Source: JANMEX01 sp031423755 (lineage in GTDB: Bacteria; Pseudomonadota; Alphaproteobacteria; Rhizobiales; Rhizobiaceae). Taken from it: a stretch of 12,511 bases of DNA. The position numbers were made by a program, and so were the translations under genes. A model generated the notes under the pieces. The model did no database searches. It saw only the letters and a program-made list of their open reading frames with translations, and was not told where the DNA came from. Positions 6,704 to 12,511 of the stretch are shown here, one piece after another. Location of the stretch: contig JANPGC010000207.1 of NCBI GenBank assembly GCA_031423755.1, positions 1 to 12,511 on the forward strand, read 5' to 3'. Within the stretch, counting starts at the first letter, position 1; the number at the start of each line of letters is the position of its first letter.

Positions 6704-9144
6704 GCGCAATCCCCTCAAAAGCCCGGGCAGTCATCATTGGCGGCGGCGTGTCCGGTTGTTCGGTTGCCTATCATCTGGCAAAGCTTGGCTGGACCGACAT
6801 CGTCCTTCTTGAGCGCAAGCAGCTGACATCAGGCACAACATGGCATGCGGCCGGCCTGATCGGCCAGATGCGGGCCTCCGTCAACATGACGCGACTCGCC
6901 AAATATTCGGCGGACCTCTATGTGAAGCTGGAAGCGGAGACTGGCATCGCGACAGGCATGCGACAGTGCGGCTCGATTACGGTGGCGCTGACAGAGGACC
7001 GCAAGACCGAAATATACCGGCAAGCCTCGCTTGCCCGCGCCTTCAACGTCGATGTGCGTGAGATTTCTCCCAATGAAGTCAAACAGATGTATCCGCATCT
7101 GAATGTTTCAGATGTGGTTGCTGCAGTTCATCTTCCACTTGATGGCCAGTGTGATCCGGCCAATATCGCGATGGCTTTGGCCAAGGGCGCGCGCATGCAT
7201 GGAGCCCGTATTTTTGAGCATACGAAGGTCACTGCGGTTCATAAAAAGAATGGCCGCGTCTGCGGCGTATCGTGGAAACAGGGCGACGACGAGGGCACGA
7301 TTGAAGCCGACGTCGTCGTCAATTGCGCAGGCATGTGGGCGCGCGATCTTGGCCAGATGTCGGGCGTCAGTGTTCCGCTGCATGCGTGCGAGCATTTCTA
7401 TCTCGTCACCGAACCGGTCGAAGGACTTGGCCGCCTTCCCGTGCTGCGCGTGCCGGATGAGTGCGCCTACTACAAGGAAGATGCGGGCAAGATGATGCTC
7501 GGCGCGTTTGAGCCAGTGGCCAAGCCTTGGGGCATGGACGGCATCTCCGAGGACTTCTGTTTCGATCAGCTGCCAGAGGATTTCGCGCACTTTGAGCCCA
7601 TCCTCGAGATGGGCGTCAATCGGATGCCGCTGTTCGGCACGGCGGGGATTCACACATTCTTCAACGGTCCGGAAAGCTTCACCCCGGACGACCGCTACTA
7701 TCTTGGTGAAGCGCCGGAGCTTGGCGGCTACTATGTTGCGGCAGGCTACAACTCAATCGGCATCGTTTCGTCGGGCGGGGCGGGCATGGCGCTCGCACAA
7801 TGGATCAACGACGGTGAAGCGCCGTTCGATCTTTGGGAAGTCGATATTCGCCGCATGCAGCCGTTCCAGAAGAACCGGCGCTACCTCAAGGAACGCGTGA
7901 CCGAAACGCTCGGCCTGCTCTACGCGGACCACTACCCCTATCGCCAGCCGGTCACCTCGCGCGGGGTGCGCCGCTCACCCCTGCACGAGCATCTGAAAGC
8001 ACGCGGTGCTGTATTTGGCGAGACCGCCGGCTGGGAGCGTGCCAACTGGTTTGCCAAGCCAGGACAGGAGCGCGAATACCGCTACTCTTGGCATCGCCAG
8101 AACTGGTTTGAGAACCAACGCGAAGAACACATGGCCGTGCGCAATGGCGTTGGACTTTTCGACATGACTTCGTTTGGCAAGATCCGCGTCGAGGGACAGG
8201 ACGCCTGCTCGTTCCTGCAACATCTCTGCGCCAATGATGTGGATGTGCCGGCAGGCAAGATCGTCTACACCCAGATGCTGAACCAGCGCGGCGGAATCGA
8301 ATGCGATCTGACGGTTTCGCGACTTTCGGAAACTGCGTTCCTGCTGGTCGTTCCGGGCGCTACGTTGCAGCGTGATCTGGCTTGGCTGCGCCGCCATGTC
8401 GGCGAGCGCTTCGCCGTCATAACAGATATTACCGCATCCGAATCCGTGCTCTGCATCATGGGACCGAAGGCGCGCGATTTGATGCAATCCATCAGTCCCA
8501 ACGACTTTTCAAACGCGCACCAGCCCTTTGGAACTTGGCAGGAAGTCGAGGTCGGCATGGGTCTCGCCCGCGCGCACCGGGTCACTTACGTGGGCGAACT
8601 TGGCTGGGAGCTTTATGTGCCCACCGACCAGACGGCGCATGTGTTTGAAGCGCTGGAAGCGGCGGGGGCAGATGTTGGATTGAAGCTCTGCGGGCTGCAC
8701 ACGCTGGATAGTTGCCGCATAGAAAAGGCGTACCGCCATTTCGGCCATGACATCACCGATGAGGACCATGTGCTTGAGGCGGGGCTCGGCTTTGCGGTGA
8801 AGGCTGACAAGGGCGACTTCATCGGTCGCGACGCCGTATTGCGGAAGAAGGATGCTGGGCTTGACCGGCGGATGGTGCAGTTCAAACTCAGCGACCCGGC
8901 GGCGTCGCTTTTCCACAATGAGCCGATCCTTCGAGACGGCAAGATCGTTGGGCAGACGACCTCAGGCAACTATGGCCACTTCCTCGGCGGCGCTGTCGGC
9001 CTTGGCTATGTGCCGTGCAAAGGCGAAAGCGCTGATGAGGTGCTGGCCTCATCATACGAGATCGAGTTTGCAGGTGTCCGCCACAAGGCAAGCGCGTCAT
9101 TGAAACCGATGTATGATCCGAAATCGGAAAGGGTGCACGGATGA
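6700..9144 (+). CDS. FAD-dependent oxidoreductase fused to GcvT, dimethylglycine/sarcosine dehydrogenase family (paralog 2)
   Basis: An 814-aa protein collinear with the preceding gene product, clearly a divergent tandem paralog. The FAD domain (about 8-375) has GGGVSG (14-19) and TTWHAAG (46-52) with the predicted flavin-linking His49. HACEHFYLVTEP (228-239) is the usual sequence for dimethylglycine dehydrogenase-like proteins. The GcvT half (about 430-810) is canonical: YTQMLNQRGGIECD (523-536) with the conserved acid Asp536, and GELGWEL (632-638). It probably oxidises a secondary or tertiary N-methylamine and yields methylene-tetrahydrofolate. The start overlaps the previous stop (ATGA), with AGAGGA at 6687-6692 and 7-nt spacing; the stop overlaps the next start the same way. 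The pair may act on successive demethylation steps, as dimethylglycine and sarcosine dehydrogenases do, or may form a heteromer. Sequence alone does not decide the substrate. Confidence 0.9.
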   Translation: MSAIPSKARAVIIGGGVSGCSVAYHLAKLGWTDIVLLERKQLTSGTTWHAAGLIGQMRASVNMTRLAKYSADLYVKLEAETGIATGMRQCGSITVALTEDRKTEIYRQASLARAFNVDVREISPNEVKQMYPHLNVSDVVAAVHLPLDGQCDPANIAMALAKGARMHGARIFEHTKVTAVHKKNGRVCGVSWKQGDDEGTIEADVVVNCAGMWARDLGQMSGVSVPLHACEHFYLVTEPVEGLGRLPVLRVPDECAYYKEDAGKMMLGAFEPVAKPWGMDGISEDFCFDQLPEDFAHFEPILEMGVNRMPLFGTAGIHTFFNGPESFTPDDRYYLGEAPELGGYYVAAGYNSIGIVSSGGAGMALAQWINDGEAPFDLWEVDIRRMQPFQKNRRYLKERVTETLGLLYADHYPYRQPVTSRGVRRSPLHEHLKARGAVFGETAGWERANWFAKPGQEREYRYSWHRQNWFENQREEHMAVRNGVGLFDMTSFGKIRVEGQDACSFLQHLCANDVDVPAGKIVYTQMLNQRGGIECDLTVSRLSETAFLLVVPGATLQRDLAWLRRHVGERFAVITDITASESVLCIMGPKARDLMQSISPNDFSNAHQPFGTWQEVEVGMGLARAHRVTYVGELGWELYVPTDQTAHVFEALEAAGADVGLKLCGLHTLDSCRIEKAYRHFGHDITDEDHVLEAGLGFAVKADKGDFIGRDAVLRKKDAGLDRRMVQFKLSDPAASLFHNEPILRDGKIVGQTTSGNYGHFLGGAVGLGYVPCKGESADEVLASSYEIEFAGVRHKASASLKPMYDPKSERVHG

Positions 9145-9983
9145 CCAGCCTCGCCGCCCGGCATCAAACCTTTGCTGATCTTCATGCGTCCGGCTGTTTC
9201 GTCATTCCAAACCCGTGGGATATCGGCACGGCGCGCATGATGGCAGCGCTCGGCGCGAAGGCTTTGGCAACAACGTCTGCGGGCTATGCCTTTACGCTCG
9301 GGCGTCCGAATATGGGCCATGTCAGCCGCGATGAGATGATGCGCCACGCACAAGACTTGATTGCCGCGACGGACTTACCGGTGAGCGGCGATTTCGAAAA
9401 TGGCTTCGGCGATGATCCGGATACGGTCGCTGAAACTGTGAGGCTTGCCGGAGAAGTCGGCCTGTCTGGCTGTTCCATCGAAGACACGAGAATGAGCGAC
9501 GGCAATCCGCCCTACGATTTTAGCTTGGCAGTCGAGCGCATAAGGGCCGCAGTCTCGGCGGCGCGCAATCTCGGGAGACCGTTCGTCTTATGTGCCCGCA
9601 CGGATGGGGTGATGAACGAAACCTATGACACCGCTGAGGCCATACGCCGCGCAAAGGCGTTCGAAGCGGCGGGGGCGGACCTTCTTTATGCGCCGGTTTT
9701 GCCTGATCTGAATGCGCTCGTAACCTTCACCAAATCTGTTCGAAAACCAGTCAATGCGCTGGCAGCCGGGGCGGTGCAATCCATGTCGGTTGCGGAAGTC
9801 GCGGCGCTGGGCGTGCGGCGAATTTCGACGGGTTCGAAGATTGCGCGCGTCACACACCGCGCTGTTCACGATTGCGTCGCCGAAATGCTCGGTGGCGGGA
9901 CTTTCACAAATTTCAATGCTGCCATGAGCGGGGACGCGGTTGATGCGTTGCTTGAACAGGGCAAGGCCAAAACACAAGAGTAA
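9141..9983 (+). CDS. Isocitrate lyase/PEP mutase superfamily protein (phosphonomutase-like)
   Basis: A 280-aa single-domain TIM-barrel enzyme of the PEPM/ICL superfamily, which makes or breaks C-C or C-P bonds next to a carboxylate using Mg2+. Visible family landmarks are PNPWDIGTAR (23-32), TTSAGYA (44-50), DFENGFGDDPD (84-94) with metal-site acids Asp84 and Glu86, SIEDT (112-116) with Glu114/Asp115, and CARTDG (151-156) with Arg153. The catalytic KKCGH-type cysteine loop of isocitrate and 2-methylisocitrate lyases is absent: the stretch after SIEDT reads RMSDGNPPYD. The PEP mutase KTNS-type loop is also not seen. The true reaction therefore cannot be named. AAAGGG (9128-9133) precedes the ATG, which overlaps the upstream stop. 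Its position in the operon suggests it processes the carbon skeleton of the demethylated substrate; this is inference. Confidence 0.87.
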   Translation: MTSLAARHQTFADLHASGCFVIPNPWDIGTARMMAALGAKALATTSAGYAFTLGRPNMGHVSRDEMMRHAQDLIAATDLPVSGDFENGFGDDPDTVAETVRLAGEVGLSGCSIEDTRMSDGNPPYDFSLAVERIRAAVSAARNLGRPFVLCARTDGVMNETYDTAEAIRRAKAFEAAGADLLYAPVLPDLNALVTFTKSVRKPVNALAAGAVQSMSVAEVAALGVRRISTGSKIARVTHRAVHDCVAEMLGGGTFTNFNAAMSGDAVDALLEQGKAKTQE

Positions 9984-9988
9984 TCAAA

Positions 9989-11542
9989 ATGTCCGAACTT
10001 GCTGCTTCCGACCCTTCCTCCCGCCGCTCCGGTGGCCGCGCTTCCCGCGTTGCCGCCCGCGCTGCGCCACTCGCCGAACATTTGCGCCCGGTGCGGGCGG
10101 GGATGCTGGGAGGAACTTACAATCCGCTCAGCGAGCGTGATGTGCAGCGCATTCATGAGGCTGCCCTGACGGCGCTGGAAGTCATTGGCTTTGGCGAAGC
10201 GCCGCCCTCGGGCATCGAGATTCTCACAGGAGCGGGTGCGATCCTCGGCGATGACGGGCGCATCCGTTTTCCGCGTGCACTCGTGGAAGACATGCTGGCC
10301 AAGGCCGCCCGCGGCATCACACTTTACGGACGCGAGGAGAAGCACGACCTGCACCTTGAGCCATCGCGGGTACACTATGGCACGGCGGGTGCTGCCGTTT
10401 ATGTCGTGGATTCAGAGAAACGCGAGTACCGTGAGTCGACGGTTCAAGATCTTTATGATGCCGGGCGCATCGTTGACCAACTCGACAATGTGCATTTCTA
10501 CCAGCGCCCGATGGTGTGCCGGGATATCGCCGACAATTTCGAAATGGACATGAACACGATTTACGCCTGTTGCGCGGGCACGTCCAAGCATGTTGGCGTG
10601 TCGTTTACTTCGCCGGACTATATGGGCCCGGCCTTTGACATGCTGCATCTCATCGCTGGCGGTGAGGACCAATGGCGGGCGCGGCCGTTCGTTTCAAACT
10701 CAAACTGCTTCGTCGTGCCGCCGATGAAGTTTGCAAAGGAAGCCTGTCAGGTGATGGAGGCTGCCGTGCATGGAGGCATGCCGGTGCTGCTTTTGTCTGC
10801 CGGTCAGGCCGGTGCAACGGCCCCTGCCCCGCTCGCAACCGCGATCGTGCAGGCTGTGGCGGAATGCCTGGTGGGTGTTGTCTACGTCAACGCGATCAAA
10901 CCGGGCGCACCGGCGATCTTCGGCACTTGGCCCTTCGTCTCCGACTTGCGCTCCGGCGCTATGTCCGGTGGTTCGGGCGAGCAGGCGTTGCTGACTGCTG
11001 GGTGCGCACAGATGCACCGGTTCTACGGGCTTCCCGGTGGGGCTGCTGCGGGCATTGCGGATGCCAAACTGCCGGACATGCAGGCGGGATGGGAACAAGG
11101 CATTTCCAATGTGATGGCAGGGCTCGCCGGCCTTAACATGATTTACGAATCTGTCGGCATGCATGCCTCGCTGCTCGGCTTCTCGCTGGAATCGCTGATT
11201 CTTGGCGACGACATGCTCGGCCAGTGCCTGCGCTGCGTGCGCGGCATCGATGTGAACGATGAGACCTTGTCGATAGAAACCATGAAGAATGTCTGCATGG
11301 GCGGCCCCGGTCATTACCTCGGCCACGCGCAGACGCTTTCTGTCATGCAGACCGAATTCATTTATCCGCGTCTTGGCGACCGGACGTCACCAAAGGAATG
11401 GGTGGAAGTCGGCAAGCCGGATCTCGTGCAGAAGGCGATTGCGACGCGCAAGAAAATTCTGGCCGAGCCGCGCCGTCAGGTGATCGATATTCTGGCTGAC
11501 GCCGAAATCCGCAAGCGGTTCAAGATCCACCTGCCGTCTTGA
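9989..11542 (+). CDS. Trimethylamine methyltransferase (MttB) family protein, non-pyrrolysine type
   Basis: A 517-aa TIM-barrel protein of the MttB family. Known non-pyrrolysine members (for example glycine betaine methyltransferase MtgB) move a methyl group from a quaternary amine to a corrinoid protein. After an Arg/Ala-rich N terminus (about 11-36) comes the family start, RPVRAGMLGG (33-42). Other recognisable parts are HYGTAGAAVYV (129-139), the Gly/Ser-rich SGAMSGGSGEQ (322-332), and DAKLPDMQAGWEQG (358-371). By recalled alignment, GMHAS (390-394) falls where archaeal MttB has pyrrolysine; Ser394 is encoded by TCG at 11168-11170, and the frame has no internal TAG. The gap from the previous gene is 5 nt with a weak GAG ribosome site, so translation is probably coupled. 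No corrinoid-binding protein or reactivase gene is present in the window. The last 23 bp overlap a convergent permease gene. The substrate is unknown. Confidence 0.88.
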   Translation: MSELAASDPSSRRSGGRASRVAARAAPLAEHLRPVRAGMLGGTYNPLSERDVQRIHEAALTALEVIGFGEAPPSGIEILTGAGAILGDDGRIRFPRALVEDMLAKAARGITLYGREEKHDLHLEPSRVHYGTAGAAVYVVDSEKREYRESTVQDLYDAGRIVDQLDNVHFYQRPMVCRDIADNFEMDMNTIYACCAGTSKHVGVSFTSPDYMGPAFDMLHLIAGGEDQWRARPFVSNSNCFVVPPMKFAKEACQVMEAAVHGGMPVLLLSAGQAGATAPAPLATAIVQAVAECLVGVVYVNAIKPGAPAIFGTWPFVSDLRSGAMSGGSGEQALLTAGCAQMHRFYGLPGGAAAGIADAKLPDMQAGWEQGISNVMAGLAGLNMIYESVGMHASLLGFSLESLILGDDMLGQCLRCVRGIDVNDETLSIETMKNVCMGGPGHYLGHAQTLSVMQTEFIYPRLGDRTSPKEWVEVGKPDLVQKAIATRKKILAEPRRQVIDILADAEIRKRFKIHLPS

Positions 11543-12344
11543 CGGGCATGCGGGCTTCTAGGCGCTTGAACGCCCAGACAATGACGCCCGTCAACACCAG
11601 ATAGACCAGCGCCAGAAGTAGCAGCGGCTCGTAGACGAGCAGCGTTTCTTGCCGGACCTTGGACGATACCGCGTAGATATCAATCATGGTGATGGTCGCG
11701 ATCAGCGGCGTTGCCTTTAGCTGCAGCACGGTTTCACCGCCCAGTGTCGGCAAGGCGCGCTGCACGGCTTGCGGCAGCCAGATGCGCCAGAACAGTTTCG
11801 ACGGTGACATGCCGTAAGCACGGCCTGCTTCAAGCTGACCGCGCGGCGTGCCGGCGAATGCGCCGCGCATCACCTCGGCTTCATAACCGGCAAAAGACAG
11901 GGTGAGCGCCAGCAGGCCATATGGCCAGGCTTGACGCAGATAAGGCCACATCCAGGAATCGCGGATGCCCTCGATCTGCGGGAACAGCGAGCCAAGCCCG
12001 TAGTAGAGCAGCCACAATTGCAGCAACAGCGGCGTGCCGCGAATGACGGTGCAGAAGATTTTTGCGGGCCACGCGAGCCATTTCGGGCCTGTGACTTGGA
12101 CAAGACCGATTGGCACCGCCAGCGCGAAACCGAACGCTACACTGAGCACCAGAACCCAGATGGTGCGCCAAATGCCTTGCAAGGCAAGCGGGCCATATTC
12201 TGGCAGCCAATCCCAGCGCATGCGGGTGGCGGCATAAAAGACAAACAGCGCAACCAGCGCAAGAAACACAACACGATGCGGCGAGGTCCAGCTGACGGCA
12301 TGCGCGTCAACATTTTTTGGCTTTGTTGCGGCTATTTCTGTCAT
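11520..12344 (-). CDS. Polar amino acid ABC transporter permease (HisM/OccM type)
   Basis: A 274-aa inner-membrane permease of the His/Glu/Gln/Arg/opine ABC family. Hydrophobic segments lie at about 24-40, 52-85, 95-122, 140-155 and 238-260. The family motif IRGTPLLLQLWLLYYGLG spans 101-118. The cytoplasmic EAA loop that docks on the ATPase spans about 171-191 and includes EAGRAYGMSPSKLFW. It is somewhat longer than HisM (about 238 aa) because of an N-terminal extension of about 25 residues. ATG 12344 is preferred: it overlaps the upstream stop by one base (TGATG) and an AGGG lies 7 nt upstream. A GTG at 12347 is also possible. It pairs with the partial permease just upstream; the binding protein and ATPase are outside the window. 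The substrate cannot be read from a permease. Its 3' end overlaps the MttB-family gene. Confidence 0.92.
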   Translation of the reverse strand: MTEIAATKPKNVDAHAVSWTSPHRVVFLALVALFVFYAATRMRWDWLPEYGPLALQGIWRTIWVLVLSVAFGFALAVPIGLVQVTGPKWLAWPAKIFCTVIRGTPLLLQLWLLYYGLGSLFPQIEGIRDSWMWPYLRQAWPYGLLALTLSFAGYEAEVMRGAFAGTPRGQLEAGRAYGMSPSKLFWRIWLPQAVQRALPTLGGETVLQLKATPLIATITMIDIYAVSSKVRQETLLVYEPLLLLALVYLVLTGVIVWAFKRLEARMPVKTAGGS

Positions 12345-12511
12345 CACGCCGCCCTCGGCAGGCCGCGCGCGGCGCTTTTCTCGATGCGGGAAAGGATGAC
12401 ATTGGAAAGCATGGTAATCACCAGATAGAGCGCTCCGGCAGCCATGAAGAAGGTGAAGTAGGCCTTGGTCGTTTCGATATCACGCGTCGTCGCATCGGTC
12501 GCTTTGGCGGC
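12344..12511 (-). CDS. Polar amino acid ABC transporter permease, C-terminal fragment cut by the window edge
   Basis: Reading the minus strand from the window end gives 55 codons and a TGA at 12346-12344, with no internal stop. The sequence ends in a transmembrane helix (AYFTFFMAAGALYLVITML), then SNVILSRIEKSAARGLPR, the usual C terminus of HisQ/HisM-type permeases (R-x-E-K...RGLPR). The stop overlaps the start of the second permease as TGATG, the normal arrangement for paired permeases of a polar amino acid transporter. The gene's start lies beyond the window, so length and domain content cannot be judged. It was found by direct translation of the window edge. Confidence 0.85.
   Translation of the reverse strand, partial: AAKATDATTRDIETTKAYFTFFMAAGALYLVITMLSNVILSRIEKSAARGLPRAA

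Noticed and set aside
11168..11170. A possible pyrrolysine codon in the MttB-family gene.
   Set aside because: The codon at the expected position is TCG (Ser), and the frame has no internal TAG.
10700..11326. A 208-codon minus-strand open frame within the MttB-family gene.
   Set aside because: No family resemblance; the opposite strand encodes a clear, conserved MttB-type protein.
1..12511. tRNA, rRNA, CRISPR arrays, insertion sequences, phage attachment sites and phage or defence genes.
   Set aside because: No tRNA-like cloverleaf, repeat-spacer array, transposase or integrase motif was recognised. Almost all of the window is accounted for by metabolic and transport genes.

Overview
The window looks like a chromosomal or megaplasmid segment of an alphaproteobacterium of the Rhizobiales (Mesorhizobium/Phyllobacterium/Brucella-like). 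The reasons are the ureE-F-G gene order and protein style, an AglA-type GH13 alpha-glucosidase, a rhizobial-style intergenic palindrome, moderately high GC coding bias, and the MttB-like and GcvT-fused flavoprotein families that are common in this order. This placement rests on family recognition, not on a database search. Coding density is very high: there is no gene-free stretch longer than about 175 bases.

Layout. (1) Positions 1-111 are a non-coding leader carrying two adjacent inverted repeats, probably the ureC-ureE intergenic region. (2) 112-1883, plus strand: ureE, ureF and ureG, the 3' end of a urease operon whose structural genes would lie upstream of the window. (3) 1858-3480, minus strand: an alpha-glucosidase (aglA-like), convergent with ureG and overlapping it by 26 bp. 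(4) 3481-3653: a divergent intergenic region with a perfect AAAGCGCTTT palindrome of LacI-operator type. (5) 3654-11542, plus strand: a tightly packed five-gene operon. It encodes an XRE-cupin regulator, two tandem paralogous FAD oxidoreductase/GcvT fusions of the dimethylglycine/sarcosine dehydrogenase family, a PEP mutase/isocitrate lyase superfamily enzyme, and a trimethylamine methyltransferase (MttB) family protein. Joints are 8 nt, ATGA overlap, ATGA overlap and 5 nt. (6) 11520-12511, minus strand: two permeases of a polar amino acid (His/octopine-type) ABC transporter. The second is cut by the window edge and is readable only as its last 55 codons.

How the genes may work together. UreE, UreF and UreG load nickel into urease. 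The XRE-cupin operon reads as a catabolic module for an N-methylated, possibly quaternary, small molecule. The MttB-like protein could remove the first methyl group, the two flavoproteins could remove further N-methyl groups oxidatively and pass the one-carbon unit to tetrahydrofolate, and the PEPM/ICL-like enzyme could act on the carbon skeleton. The convergent ABC permeases could belong to the uptake system. The substrate is not evident from the sequence, no corrinoid protein partner for the MttB-like protein is present, and this pathway is inference. This operon is the most interesting part of the window.
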